In this document: in pieces, positions 1 through 16,898 of the stretch | Position numbering within the stretch: the first letter of the stretch is position 1 | How the letters are laid out: every line of letters starts with the position of its first letter | DNA from: Eleginops maclovinus | Lineage: Eukaryota > Chordata > Actinopteri > Perciformes > Eleginopidae | Length of the DNA: 64,000 nt | Reading direction: 5' to 3' | Assembly (NCBI RefSeq): GCF_036324505.1 | Contig: NC_086370.1 | Span: forward strand, 3,219,453-3,283,452 | Notes under the pieces: model-generated | What the model saw: only the letters and a program-made list of their open reading frames with translations | What the model was told of the DNA's origin: nothing | Database searches by the model: none | Translations under genes and position numbers: made by a program

Positions 1-150
1 ATTTCATTTTAAAAAGTAAACTATTAAACATGTACAAACTCTCCAGAGACCGTGGTTGTTGATGCTTATTAATTCTACCTGGTATCTGCAAAGACCTGCA
101 AACAAACAAACGTGTGCAGTGTTTCTCATCCTCTGTTTTTCTATGTCCAG

Positions 151-2206
<2,056 letters not shown>

Positions 2207-2754
2207 AACTTGACCTTTGACGTGTAACATCATCACCAGGAAGAGCCTTATCCCCCCTCTGAGTCCTCAGAGGAGGATCCACACTGAAGCACACTGGACA
2301 ATAACAGAAGCTTCCTCATGTTGCCAGAGGTTACTCTCCGGGAGTCGCCTCCCCCCCTCACCACCATGACTCAGCGTATCAGCAGTCTGCTCCATATGTA
2401 ACACTAACCCTGCAGCTGTGGACCTCCTGTACATCTTTCCATGCTTCTGTTGAGTGTGTTTCTAGACCTGTTTTTTTGTGTTGTTGTTTTGGAGTCAGTT
2501 TAACCGCGTTATGAATTGTTGTCCCGCTCCTCCTTCATGCTGTTAGCCCTGCAGATAGTTCTGGTTAATTTTCCAAGGCTTTGAGATGCATAGGAGACGT
2601 CTGCTGCCACTTCCAACACTATGGACTTGTCCTTTGGTGTGTAAGCAGCTCTGACTCTTCCCAATGTCATTTTTCTGTGATTTGAGAAACAAAAATAAAT
2701 TGATTTAAGAGACAGGTATCTCAATTATGGTTAAAATACAGCCAACATACGATC

Positions 2755-2760
2755 AATAAA
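2755..2760 (+). other. Probable polyadenylation signal of pcca
   Basis: AATAAA about 550 bases after the pcca stop codon. A second AATAAA lies at 2694-2699. The 3' UTR would run from 2207 to about 2780. No competing gene is seen in between. Confidence 0.55.
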
Positions 2761-3414
2761 GAGCTCCTTCTTCTAACGTACTGTAACTGAATGAACTTTG
2801 GTTATCAGTTAAATTAATTAGTCCATCCTGTGCTCTGGAGTTAGGGTTTCCATGGTTGGGGGTGGGGGTTCATTTGTCTCCATGGTGCAGGTCCAGCCTT
2901 GATAAGACCTCACTGATACCGGTGTATTTATATTTTACATCTCTGTCTAACAGTGATGTGACTTCAAGAAGCAATATGCTGACCGGGATGATTTAGGTTA
3001 GGTTAGACACTATTAGAGACAGGATACTTTTGCAAACATCTTAATTTGTAATTAATGTAGAGAGGAATTTTTTAGTGTAATAAAACTTTGGTGGGATGAA
3101 TATTTTCTATAAATCATGTAGTGTTCTGTGTTAATCTGGCATAAAATGTGTGCCTTAAGAAGCATATAGGAAATAAAGACTCCAATAAAAACATTTGTTT
3201 CACCAATTTCTTTTAAACTGCTCATAATAAAACTAAAAGAACTATTCAACAGCGCTGTGGATATCCTTCTGGAGGGCTCTGGTGCAGGGGCGGCAGCCTT
3301 CTCCCTGAATCTGGAACCTTTTACTTTATCACTTTCACTTGTTTAATACTGTAAAACAACCAACACATCTGTTCCATCTGTCTCCATTGAGACCTTTAAA
3401 AAGCAAATAAAGGT

Positions 3415-3805
3415 CAAATGGTCAACTCATACACTCCAGCACTTCGCTCTGCATCAGCCAATCAGGGTGCTACTCCCTCGCTGCGAAGGTACCAGGTACA
3501 CCCCAACAAAAACTGGCCTGTTTGCGATCCTGGCTCCCAAATGGTTGAAAGAGCTTCCCCCTGATATCAGGACAGCAGAGAGTATACATATATTCCGTCG
3601 CAAACTGAAGACCCACCTGTTTCGCTTGGACTGTTGCGAATAATAAAAAAAAAACGAGTTTAATTTAAGCAGCAGCACTCACAATGATGTTGCTCATTGA
3701 ATGAATGTCAGCACGGTTCTTGTTGTCCTTAGTTTGAATCTTGATGGTTTATCGCACTTATCGTAAGTCGCTTTGGATAAAAGTGTCAGCTCAATGTAAC
3801 GTCAT
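3415..3805 (+). mobile_element. LINE 3' end, L2-like, decayed
   Basis: On the plus strand a broken reading frame resembles the C-terminal tail of fish LINE reverse transcriptases (a stretch like FRRKLKTHLFRL near 3590-3635). It is followed by the 3' tail GTCGCTTTGGATAAAAGTGT at 3767-3786, typical of L2-type LINEs in fish. The 5' part is missing, as is usual for truncated LINE copies. The exact clade cannot be fixed by eye. Confidence 0.6.
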
Positions 3806-5360
3806 TTTATCCTGTGTAGATAAAGCCTTCCTCTTTGGGACTCACTAATACACTTCTATTTTTTGGGCTGCTGGTTTGTCCTCTTACCAGTTCTCTCCAC
3901 TGGCGTCCACCCTGTTTGGTTTGCTCTATTTGGTTTATCTCGTCTTTGTAATCATTTTTCATTTAGTTGCATAAACAAACCATTTTTTTGTAACTTCTCC
4001 TATGTTGTAAATGTGTCAGGCTACGAGCTGGATTGGGACAAAAGCGTCTGCACTGTGGCATAAACACTTCATATGCACAAACTGATTAGTGTGTTTTTCA
4101 ATTAAGAATGAAGATTAAAATGGACTCACTGCAGTTATGATTGATATATTGGTTTATGAAGCTTACATTATAAACACATTTTCTCTCAACATTCAGAACT
4201 GACTGGTCTTTTAGAGGGGCGGCACAAGAGTCAGGTGTTCAAATTGCGCGTTGTTGACAGTCACTTTCATATTAATGTATAAACCTGGCATTTCTGCTGA
4301 GCCCCTGGTGTCATGATCCCGCTATAACTCCATATTGTCATATCGTCCATACATTAAATGTGGTTATTAAGTCAGAAACAGAATGGGTGTCGTCACTGCC
4401 TCACTTAGCACAAGTTCGCACTTAGCACTACGTTTTTTGTAATGACCTTTTTATAGGAATATGAATGTATGTTTAGTACAAATCAGAGCAGGTATTCAAT
4501 GCATATATAATTATGTTTTAAAGTTATAATGTTCAATAACGAGCAACTATAGGAATGTATTATAAATGTATCACACATATTATAAACATGTGTAATCAGT
4601 TTTTAACTTAACATTTCTACATTTTTAGAAGTGTTTATGTTTCCAGACGTCATTTTGTATTATTTATACACTTAAAGTCTTAAATCTGGTTACACTGCTC
4701 TCAAATGACTCTCACTTTTCTGAACTCTAGAGCTTAAGCTTGGAGAGTATTTAACCCCTGGATGAGGTAACATTTGTAACCCTTAACCAAAGATGTAGAG
4801 ACCCTCTGACTGAGCTTGGGAAACTCACACTGACAGATTTCTTCTGGTCATCATTTCCTGCTCAAAACACACTGAAGACATCCTGAGGATAAAACAAGAC
4901 GCTGAGCAGGACCTCGATGGGGAGCAGATGAAACTGCTGCTTCGCTGAGGCAACAAAAAGTAGATTTTGGGGAACAGGACAGGGGTGTGTCCTCAAGTTA
5001 GTTTCCCAAACTGGCTTTCTGTCTGATCAGGAGTATAATACTTGGATTGTTTTTGTCTTTTCCTGCACTATGGGAGCTTTCAAACTGACTCTGTTTCACC
5101 TTCAAGGCCTTTACTGAAGACATCCTCCACAAATCCAGCAGATGAGTCACCCTTATCAACACCTCAGAAAGAAAATCCATTCCATAAAATGCTGATGAGC
5201 ACAAAGCACCCATTGTGAATCTCAAAATGAAATAAAGTAGGCTAAACTCAGACTGCTGAACTGTCCTGACCTATTTTGTCTTGCTTTTAGCACATGTTGG
5301 GACACACTGTGGAGACATTTGACACATGGACATGTTTGTTAAGAAGCAGCCCCCCGCAGC
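3806..5360. other. Intergenic spacer between pcca and tm9sf2 (convergent 3' ends)
   Basis: AT-rich sequence without a convincing exon, RNA gene or terminal-repeat element on either strand. pcca and tm9sf2 point towards each other across it. Confidence 0.5.
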
Positions 5361-5366
5361 TTTATT
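5361..5366 (-). other. Possible polyadenylation signal of tm9sf2
   Basis: TTTATT on the plus strand reads AATAAA on the minus strand, about 550 bases beyond the tm9sf2 stop codon. It would give a 3' UTR that includes the (TG)n tract and the G-run. Confidence 0.35.
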
Positions 5367-5608
5367 TTTCTCTACCATTTCCTACATTTTGAACTCAGAG
5401 TGCATGGAGGATGGGACAGACGTAGACCTGATGTGGCTCCCTCTGTCGATGAGTAAGACTCCAGGCTCGTAGAGTTGTGATTAGTTTCAGATTATAGGCA
5501 GATACATGATGCATGTTCAAAATGACAACCCAGAGTACACATGCTCACACAAAAAACAGCTTAGGCACACAGAGAGAAGGCGGCAGCAGTCGTCTCCGGT
5601 TGAAGAAA

Positions 5609-5629
5609 GGGGGGGGGGGGGGGGGGGGG
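5609..5629. repeat. Poly-G run in the tm9sf2 3' UTR
   Basis: An uninterrupted run of about 21 G on the plus strand (C in the tm9sf2 transcript). Length is prone to sequencing and assembly error. Confidence 0.85.
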
Positions 5630-5697
5630 TGGAAAGATGGAAATGTTCAATGTTCCAGAGGTTCATGGGGAAAAAGCAACCTCCAGACATGTACAGT

Positions 5698-5700
<3 letters not shown>

Positions 5701-5774
<74 letters not shown>

Positions 5775-5786
5775 CATATGGGCTTT

Positions 5787-5854
<68 letters not shown>

Positions 5855-5869
5855 TGTATGTGTGTGTGC

Positions 5870-5910
<41 letters not shown>
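5701..5910. repeat. (TG)n/(CA)n microsatellite in the tm9sf2 3' UTR
   Basis: About 210 bases of TG dinucleotides with short interruptions near 5771-5790 and 5848-5874. It begins seven bases downstream of the tm9sf2 stop codon, so the transcript would carry a long CA tract right after the reading frame. The long Val-Cys and Thr-His reading frames across it are products of the repeat, not genes. Confidence 0.95.
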
Positions 5911-5912
<2 letters not shown>

Positions 5913-5916
5913 TCGT

Positions 5917-8900
5917 TCAGTCCACTTTGACCACACTGTAGATCTTGGTGACAAACCAGAAGCAGGCGAAGAAGCCGATGGAGCCTGAGGACAGAAGACA
6001 CACACTTAATTATGTGGGATATTTCATTATTATTTGGTTTTATAACCCACAGCACAAAATCATGTAACATAATGTGTAAGAGCAATACATCTAATTATTT
6101 AAATAAGTAATTCAACATTTATTTTTTCCTACATTAAATGAATCAGAATTTATTGTAATTATTTTGGTTGTTTTCAAGGCGGTTTCGACCTGCTGATTAT
6201 GAGATATTGGAGACTGGTGGTGGGGGGTTGGCGCATCAGATTGGCAAAGGTTTTTTTTACCAGAAGAACCAAAGGACAATCCACAGCGGGACCATTGCTC
6301 TTTATGTATTGTGTTATTGGAATAAAATAATATAATTATTATTATTATTTCATATCCTTGTGAATCCGTACTGTTTATTCTCTTCTCAATCTTACCTTAA
6401 AATAAAATAAAGCAACACGGGGCACTCTTGCCTGGACAAAAAAAAAACCTTTCCGGCTGATTCACAGTTTTATTTAGAGTTTCTTTTGCTGTTTTATTTC
6501 TTTATTTAGCAGCTACATTCTGCTGTGATGGCAGTGACATGTAACTCTATAGATGAATTGCTACTTATTTTATTCAGATGGGCACGTTTATTTTATTACC
6601 CTCCAGTCAAATCACTGCTCTTTAGTTCTGGAGTTGAATCCAGCACCAACACACACATTACACTTGATATCCTCTGCCTCAGATACTGTTTCATTAATCA
6701 AGACATGATGGTCTAAACATTCCATCAGTAATAAAACTAAGAAATCGCTCCTTTCTGAAGGTTCCCCCCCCTCAGAACTCTTTAACCCCTCAAAATACTC
6801 ATGTTTGTTGCGTGAAAAACATCGACCCCGAGATTCCCTTGTTGTTATTCCACGCACCAGTGAAGAGGAAAAAGATGAGGGCCATGATCATGGTGTATCC
6901 GAAGTACAGGATGGTGCTGGCCAGGCCGGTGATCTGCAGCTTGGAGAAGAAGTAATGGATGGCGTAGATCAGGAAGTAGACAGCCGTGAAGCCGCTGGTC
7001 AGGAAGGAGCGCCACTGCCAGTGATAGTCCTGAGGGGAGACACAGCAGAGGGGAGGGGGGAGGGACTGTTATTTAAATTAAGACCCTAACGGAATGAGTG
7101 AGTGGCCCCGCCATACAGAGCCTGCTCAAAGCTGCCGAGTTAAAATACATCTGCTTATTCATATTGTTTATTTGATTTGAGATTCCCTATAGATATCTAT
7201 CTTTCTACTGATGATATTTATATAAATAATAATAATAATACACAAGATTTTTATAGCGCTTTTCCTAATGCTCAAAGACGCTTGATATAGTGACTGAATA
7301 TTTATTTATATAAGCTGCTGTAACAAAACATCTTTGGATCAATAATAATAATAATCAATCTCAGCCCATTCCATTACAGTCCAACCTGAAATAAAACCCT
7401 GTTGAAATCTAAAATGAACAGCTGATGATACCAGACAAATATCAGTATTATTTGAGTCCCTGAAACCTGATGATGTCACTGTGTCATTGATCTGCAGCTC
7501 ACCTCGGCACAGAGATGGAAGTAGCAGAGCAGGATGGTGGCCTCAGAGCAGGTGATGACCAGGATGATGAAGACGAGGAATAGGAATCCGAACATGTAGT
7601 ACATCTGATGGGACCTGCAGTACGGCACACAGCGCTACAGTCAGGACACACCAGTCAACACATCACTGTGCTGCCGTTGCTGATCCAGACTCTTCTCTTT
7701 AGGCCCGCTCCACTGGGTGGAGTTCCAGCAAGTCCAGAGTCGAACTGGTGGCAGTCGATAAAATCTCTAGTTCTGCCCACTAGGATCATTTATCTAGCAT
7801 TAAGATGGACTGTCAAAGTGATGTGAAAAGTCATTATTTCTGTTAATGTAGGACTTTTGAGTAATACCCAATAATTAACTAGGATAATCATCCCTTTTAC
7901 ACAGTTTGTGTAAACCATATCTGACCAAATATTTATAAAAATGTGTCCTACTACATTCTATTAAACATGGACAATGTGCAATGTTTTTTTTTAAATATTC
8001 AAGATGAGAAATATTCCTTGCCGAACTTTGCTTCCATTTTTTAATATGTAGAAGTTTTAATACTCGCTTTGGGACATATAAAGGACTCTGATTCTGACTT
8101 CAGGTTTCAGAGTGTGACTGACATCACCTTTTAAACGTAGGGACTCCCCACAGCTCTGACTGAAAAAAGGATCAGATGCTCAGCTTTTCAAACCTACATT
8201 TAGTAGCACAAACTGCATTCTCACCATATGGAGTTTAGAATGAAGAAGAGCTGAATAAATATACATCCAAAAGGCAGGATCCCTCCCATGATGATACCGG
8301 GGAAAGGCTTCGTGTAGAAGGACTGCTCTGGGACCTGGCGAGGAATCTGATTGGTCCGCACAGGGTGTTCAATACCCTGAGAACAGCAGTCACAGCAGAG
8401 AGAGAATCAAACCGTCAGACACTGACACTACAAAAACATACATTTAGATTGTTGGAAGGTGGTGGACAAGGAAATCATCATGACACTGAACAACATGTTT
8501 GCTTGTTTGTTTGTTTGTTTGTTTGTTTTCATAATGACTTGCTGTCTGTTAACCTCCATGACATGAATACAACAGTGCAACAGGAATAAATGGACGTTCA
8601 CTTACTGTTTTCTTGAAGCCAAAGTATGCGCCTAGAAATGTGAGTGGCACTGAGATACAGAACCAAAGAGCCAATATGGCTACCAGGGTCCCAAAGGGCA
8701 TGGCTGCTGAAGACCCTTCCCCCCACAGGATCAGGTTCATCACAAAGAAATCTGCAAACACCACCCTGCAGAGACGGGAGGGTGATATGATTAATGAAGC
8801 ACAGGATCAAGTGCTGGGTCTAAATATTTTCTCATGTTAGCTGTCTTACCCAGGGCAGAGGAAGGCTGTCAGCAGGACATTGGTCTTCCACTTCTCTCCT

Positions 8901-11900
8901 CCGAAAGCTGACATGGCAAATTAAAAAAGCACGTCAACCAAATGTAAAGAAAACAATTCAAACCAACTGTATAATGAGATGATCAATAACTGCAGCTCTA
9001 CCTGGGATTTCTTTCTCCCTTTCCCCTCAACATGAATACCTCTCTCACTTACATTTGTAGAGGCGGGCAGCCACATATCCAGCAGGAGTTCCCAGGAGAA
9101 CCCAGAGAACCACAGCACAGGTCATCAGAGCGCCACGGTTCGCCGGGGAGAGGAACCCGAGACAGGCGAAGACTACAGAGGGGACAGGCAGCATTAATAC
9201 ACCTTACAGATGTAACGTTAGGACACAGTGGGTCAGTCTTAGAGTCCAGCTGCTGCTCATATTTCAGCTGAACACTCTACCTTTTGAACAAAATAATTGT
9301 GTGAGTAGAACTTTTATCAGTCAAGAAATAAACTTCATAGTGCTCATTCACTGTTTCTAAAGGATGTCAAACATATCTTAGACCTTCCTTTACTGACATT
9401 TATTGTTATCTATCAAAACTAAACAGCAATTCTGAGATATCTGGGGTAGAATAATATTGGTCGCTATATTTTTAGTTTAAAACGGCGCTATAATGTTCAT
9501 TTCCATGTGTATACCAGTATTTTGTACCTATACTGTGACATGTCTCCATGCTTTAATGTTCAAAAAGCTCTTTATTTTTCTCATACTTTCTGCAGCACCT
9601 CTTCTCACCCTCTGTCTGAAACCACAACCCAGTCTGCTCTGATTGGTTAGCTGGCTGGCTCTGTTGTGATTGGTCAATCTTACAGATGTCCCGCCCTTAA
9701 GCCTATCACGTATAATGTGTTGGAGCGCTAATCAATAGAAGCATGAGTGTTACGTAGAGATGTCACTTTGTCACGGAAGTAAACAAAGGCATCCAATGAA
9801 GGCAGGGGGGGGGGGGGAGTGTGTGGGAGAGAAACTCCCTCTGAAGGGAACACAGGGATTTTAGCCTTTGCAGACCATTTACATGCACACAAACCTAAAG
9901 AACACGCTACAGGAAAGGGAAAACCCCATAAAGCATAAAAGGGCCTCTTTAATTCAAGAGACATACACAAGGTTATGAAGGTCATGATGGAGAGCTGGGT
10001 TCCAGAGCCGAGGAAAACGGACAGCAGCATCCCCTTCCTCGGAGGTCGGAAAACATCTCCATGGACCAACTTCCATCCGAACTCCTCCTGAGCATCCTCC
10101 TGCAGAACAACACAAGAGAAGAGGAGATGAACTTTCATTGATCCCAGCAGGGAAATTCAGGAGTTACAGCAGCCGCAGGATAAGAGAGGACCACATGGTA
10201 GTACACATGGAAATAACACAAGGATATTAAGAATTAAAAAACCCAGTGTGAATCTAAATAACAAAAATGACAGTTCAACTCTGACCATGGGAATTTACGT
10301 ACAGCTCCGGAAAAAAGAGACCACTCCACATGTTTCTTAAATCTTTATCTCTACATGTATGGCAGCCATTCCACTGTCTGTTGACTTCCAACAGAATGTT
10401 GTCAATAGTTTATAGAATACAATAAAATCATTTAACTCAAAGACAAACCTATACATAATTAAACAAGAGAAAATGATAATGCTGAAGGGGTAGCTTCATT
10501 TTTTCTGGGGCTGTAGATACAGATATGTGAGCAAGGTTAAATATAAACATTTAAAGGTGCAGGTATCAGAGCTTCTTTGAGTATGTTTCATGCTACCACC
10601 CCCCCCCAGAGGTACTCACCACAGAGTCCATCTGATTGTATCTGGCAATATCTTTATGCAGAGTCCTCAGCATGATCATGGCTACCATCCCAGAGAGGAA
10701 CAACACGATCACCAAGGAGTTCATGATGCTGGGGACGAACAGAGAGAATCCCAGTGAGTTATTGCTGTTAGACCCACTGGTATCATGACTAAGCTAATAG
10801 AGTGGTGCAGTGCTAATGTGTTTTTGTAGACCGACCCAGAAGTTAGCATCACAGAGGGACAAAAAGAGATGGTATTTTTTAATATTGCAGTACGAGGATC
10901 TCCACATATAAATACTACTTAACAATGGTTGAAACATAAATTCAATTATGTTGTGTTAGGCTATAAATAAACTGCATCACAGTCCCACTTCCCTTAGCAA
11001 ATGCCTTTTTTAACACACTGTTATACGACTGGCGTTTGTATAGCTCAGTTGGTAGAGCTTGAGGCCATATACTTGTGGTTTGATTCCCATGCGGACGACC
11101 CAGGTTCAAATCCTGCATGAGACCATTTGCCGCGTGTCATCCCCTCTGTCTCCCCATTTCATAGCTGTCACTTCATTAAAAGCACTGGTTGCCCCAAAAA
11201 AAGGACACTGTTTGACACACTCAACAGTGGGTGACAACGTTAAAATCTCTTCTCAGCTCTTTGTGTTAACCACAGATCTTTTTACAGACAAAATAAAAAA
11301 ACATCAGGTGACTAAATATTCTAATAATAATAATTCTGCTATAGCTGTAAGCCTGCTGGACAGGACTCCTGCTGGATGGTGGGACTGTCGTCTATAGAGG
11401 AGGAAGACAGGCGGAACCCCCTTCACCCTGCTGTTGTTGAAATAGTTTCAGAGTCTGCTTTGCTCTGATTTAAAGTGTGAATGCAAGATAAAGAAACTCC
11501 TCAAACTGAGAGCGTATATAAAGCAGATCATCTGGAATCTTGCTTTCTCACCAAGCTTGGGTCAGCAGTTCCCACCTGTCCCTGCAGGATCCCATAACGT
11601 ATTACAGCTCTATGTGGTTGTTAATGAAATTCCAAACAGTACTGATAGAAGAAATACAACAAGGGCTCAAAACCACAACTAACTATTGGGAAAAGGATTA
11701 TATACAAGCTGCAGATTGTGGAACTAAATGATTGTCAGTGTGTGTTAAGAGTCTTACCTGAACCACTGGATGTTGGTGTGAGGCATTGACTCCAGGATGT
11801 AGTCCCATCTAGATGCCCAACGAATGGTCTTGTCCTCCTACACACAAGTGCACAAAATGTTAAAAAAGCGATATTATCTTGAGTGTTCGGTTTTTGTGCA

Positions 11901-12086
11901 TGTCAATGCTCTGCAAAACCTAGAATTCCTAATAAAAGGGGGAAATTCCATCTGCTTCTAATTGGAATTCCAGTGTCCCTCACCTGCAACAGTTACCCAG
12001 GTATATGTGCTTTTTGACACATTCATAATTTCCCTCTGAAGCTGTGATGGTTTATCTATTCATGCCTGGTGCACAATATACGGTGT

Positions 12087-12155
<69 letters not shown>

Positions 12156-15100
12156 CGCTGCTTGTTCACACACATTAAGAATCCTTACCGGAGCTTCTGC
12201 TGTTTACGTCGCTGACGGGCGGACCGCTCCGTCTGTGCGCTGTGACTCTCGTGCGCTTTCTACGTGTACAGTTTAATTTATATTTCAACGGTTCATTATA
12301 AATGTAATATATTTACAACTGAGCCTTCTTCCTCAATAGCTCCCACCTTAGTTTGTATGCTGGTGTGTCAGGATTACTCATGAAGAGAAATACTGTATCG
12401 TTCAGTTCCAGGTACCGGAGAATAAAGGGTTTTGTAGACACACTGATCAGTCAGTTGTGATGCACATGTGTCAACTATAAAATGAGGCATGAAATCATCA
12501 GGTTGTTTATAATGTTTTGTAAAAAGATAGGTAAATAAATGTGAACATTTTCATAATTTACTTTATTACACTAAAACCAAGGGAAGGACTTGTGGTTATC
12601 TATAGGATTTATTCTCTGATTTTACTGCTCCGGCCCACTGTCAGGAGTTTGGTAGAAGGCCAAGCTCTCAAAGTGGAGTAAGAGTATATTAGTGTGGAAC
12701 ATATGAATAAACATGAGACAGGAAGGATTCAGGTGTTCAGTCTTTAACCAACTTAAAGCTAGATCTGTTTTTCCACTTTTCTAAAACTCAGCATGCAGCA
12801 TTAAACACATAAAGGGGATTCTGTTGTACTGACCTTAAACTTGATGGAGTAGGTGTATTTGATGTCAAACAGTCCTGTTTGTTTGTTTTTCAGGAACTTC
12901 GGCCCCCCAGAACAATCAGAGCTCTGAAAGCTGCAAGAGACAAGATACACAGACATTTAAGCATTAGAGTCCTGTGTGGTGGCTTTTTTATTGGTCAAAC
13001 GTGGATACAGACTCAAAGCATTCAGCTGTCTTTGTCCTATTCATACACAGAGCAAACTGTCTGCAGAGGGAAACACATAGACTGGAGTTGGTGGTGCAGA
13101 TTGAAACACAGAGAGAAGAAAGGGGTGGGGGGGTCCAGCCTGGAGATAATGAAAGGAGCATTCTGGCAGAATCAGGATGTTCTCAGTTGAACAGAAGGTG
13201 AAGGTGAAAATGTTGGTTAACTAACTGAGAAGAACTACCAAAATATTAATGCACACTACTAAACGCCAGTGGTTTATAGTAACTAAGTAGATTTACTGTG
13301 CTGTACTTAAGTACAATTCAGGGACTCCATCTTTTGTTACTTTTAACTTCTACCCCACCACAGTTCAGAGGTTAATCGTGTAGATTTACTCCACTACATT
13401 TATTTAATACCTTTAGTTACTTTACAGATTTGGATTAGTGATGTGAAATATAAAGAGCACACCTGGAGTAAATTCAACAGCATACATTTATATTAGTCAT
13501 ATTCAAATCATATCATATTTTGAGAAAATAATGACGGTATTTTTGTGGACCAGAGAGCCTTTATTAGAGATGAGTAGAGTTGAAAGGCCGAGACAGAGGG
13601 GAGGACATTGCCTGAATATTCGGCCACCTCGGGATTTTAACCAGCTTACTAGGCAGATAGAAGAAGCCAGTTCAAAACAGTGAGTTATCCAGCGGCCCAT
13701 ATGATATTTATTATTTTGAAATGGGCCAATCTGCATAATGAGTATTTGTTCTTTTGGTTCTTTAAGTACATTTTGATGCTAATACTTAAGTAATTTTACT
13801 TTTGACATTTTGATTGCAGGACTTTTACTGTAACAGAGAATTCCTACACTCTGATACAAGATGTGTGTACTTCTCCAAACTCTGCTTTACGCATACTCAT
13901 CGCAACAAAGCTAACATTTCCATATTCGATCAATTTAATTAAAAAAATTACATTCAAATTGAAATATCAGATACTCAATTATCCACAGTACAATACGATG
14001 ACCCCAAAACACATGGACAAATAGATTAAAAATGAAACAGTGAAACGGTATAATCAGTGGGGAGTTTCTGGCAAATTCAGTAAAAGAACCAGAAGATAAT
14101 AATATATGCAATATAGGTTTATGAAAATGACAACAGTACCACAAGTATGAGGTCTTATAATCTATATTGTGCCACATTATTTAAAACTGCCTTACCTTTT
14201 GGGTTCAACCTTGGCAGCAACCAGCCGAGCTCCCAGCTGTTCATGCTCCACGATGTGGAAATGGATGGTGATGTCCACGTGGTTAAAGATGTAAAACGAG
14301 TCCTTTTCATTAAAGTTAGACTGGAAAACAAAACCAAGACACAGAGCATGTTAAAAGCAAAGATGGGGTGGCAGTGAGTTATTTCAGTTAATCTGTGTAG
14401 GATATGAACCATTGAGACTGAAATGCTATTCACTATAGTCAGACTGAAGCCCTCCTTTGTGCCCCGGTCAATCCTCACAGTAAACACAGAGCTAAATCTC
14501 AGATCAAATGCACGCTAAAGGGTTTTTGAGCATGATTCTCTCAGTGATTGTGATGTGTGTGAAAGGTTTCTTTTGTTCATGCATTGTGTCTTGATATTTG
14601 TCCATGTTTGATGTTACAAATGGAGCTGCTGTGACCCAAGTCAAATTTCAGTTTTGATCTGACCATTCAAGTATTATAGTATCGTAATATCAAAAAAGAC
14701 ACTTCGAAACCGAATCAAAAACTGACTCACATTGACCACGCAGGCGTCTTTGGCTCGTCCCGCCTCTGTGACGTAACAGCCAATCGGGAAACCAGGATTG
14801 CAGAACTTCTGCTCGTCTTCCACATCGTAGCACCAGGTCACAGGCATGTTATCCACAATCCTGCACACACAAACACACGTGAGCATAGACAATATAAAAT
14901 GACAACAAGGGACCTAACAAACTATATTTATTCACAAATGGTTTAAACAGTACACTCAGGAGGCAGAATGGACACCAAACAGAAAGTATCTGCAATATAA
15001 ATAACTGACACATCTAGAAGTGAGAGCGTTCATGTATTATACAGAAGTATTACAAGCTAAAAACACCTAACACTAACCAAATACCCTAAAAAACTACGCT

Positions 15101-16812
15101 GACCTCCCCTTATCTACTGAACGGTCACAAAACATTTGTCATCAGTTAACAATAAAAAAAACGAGACTTTGATTAAATGCATTTTGTCATAAGTACACAT
15201 CATTGTACTACGTATGTTAGTTGAACGCAATAGTATTACGTTTAAATAAAAAGGTAAACTAAGGTAAGAGAAAAAGGTTAACGCTGAAGTTGTCTCTTCA
15301 TTTTTTCCGCGGCCGTATATATATACATATAAGCAGCTTCTAACGTCTGAACGTCTACAGGATGTTTAACAGAGGTGGGAGAAGTACTCAGATCTTGTAC
15401 TTGAGTAAAGTAGAAGTACCAGACTGTAGGAATACTCTGTTACAAGTAAAAGTGATGCATTCAAAATGTTCCTCAAGTAAAAGTACTGAATAAACACATC
15501 CTTAAATTGTCTTTTAACAGGAATGTCACTTTTACCACCTCAAATCAGACCCTCAATAACTTTCCACCCACAGCTACTTCTTTTATCGGCATCTATTCTA
15601 GTTTATTTTTTTTACTACCCGTCATTGTCAAAAGCACTGATTTTAAACCCCTATAATCTCTATCATAAGCGGCTCAGGGTAGAGATGGATAATATTTGCT
15701 AAGCACATCTGTTTTAAACACAACAGAAGCTGTCATTATATCTATAACAGCAACACTCTGCACCTACTGACCAACAATGGCTGTGAACCCAGAAGCTGCA
15801 GGGGCTGGATTGTTTATACTATGAAGGGATTAATGTTGACGCAACAAACAACTACAGAGAAATGAGATTCAGAGATGACAGGCAAATACGCTTCCATAAG
15901 AAAATATAGACCAAGGAAAATTCCTCATATGTGTAAACCTACTTGTCAATAACCTGATTCGGATCCTTATGTTTTTGCTGACTATGAAACCGTGCTCTCA
16001 TCTTGAGGCTGATATTTGGAGTTGCTGGACAAAATATATCTTAGCATCAGCCTGTATATGAGACATTTAGGGAACATCGATGTGCAGGGGCCAAAAATGT
16101 AGGGAGGCTTGAGACTTACCTAGTCTTCATCACACTGTTGGTTTTTTAGATTTGAATTTGTCATTTGACTTTACAAACATACTGGAATTGCTCAACATAA
16201 AGTGACTTTGAAACCACGGTGTCAGAGGGAGAGATACCGTAGGTCCTTCCTTCCTGCAACGGTCAGACTGTAATATCTCTGATGTGCAATAAAACTGCCT
16301 TTAAATATAAAACGTGCTTACGTGCAATTTACTCTTTATTTTCTTTTGTTGCATTTATTTACACTTATTTTAAATCACCAGCTCCATCTCTATTTATTTG
16401 ATGGTAATGCTGTTGTTTCTTTACCATGGTGTACCTTTCTGGAGTGTTTTAGAACTAAATGTGTTTTTATAATTCATAACGTGCGCCTACTTTTTTATAT
16501 AATATCAGTCAACTCTTTTTACTTTCCTCTGCACTGGACCTCTCCTGCTGGAATGCGGAACATTTCCCATTGTGGGACAAATCAAGGATTTCTGATTCAG
16601 TTTAGCTTCCCCCTGTTGGCATGATTGTACATGATTCATTATGACTTAAGACGTGGCATAAAGCTAACACTGTTATATTCATTTCAGGTGTTTAAACACA
16701 CATGCAAGATCCTCTCAGATGTTGTGTTTGAACACAGGCGCACTGATTATTGATAGAAGTGACGCTGACCAGAATTACAGCTTTTCCAAACAAACAATAA
16801 TGAGGTTTTGAT

Positions 16813-16898
<86 letters not shown>

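Noticed and set aside
5506..6085. Several long reading frames on both strands with Val-Cys or Thr-His runs
   Set aside because: They are translations of the TG microsatellite; only the short part matching tm9sf2 exon 17 is real.
11036..11110. Functional tRNA gene
   Set aside because: Pol III box-like sequences are present but the cloverleaf stems do not pair properly and SINE body sequence follows.
12924..12930. Nearer acceptor AG for tm9sf2 exon 7
   Set aside because: It breaks the reading frame with the preceding exon; using the acceptor seven bases upstream restores a family-like SF-x-DCSG junction.
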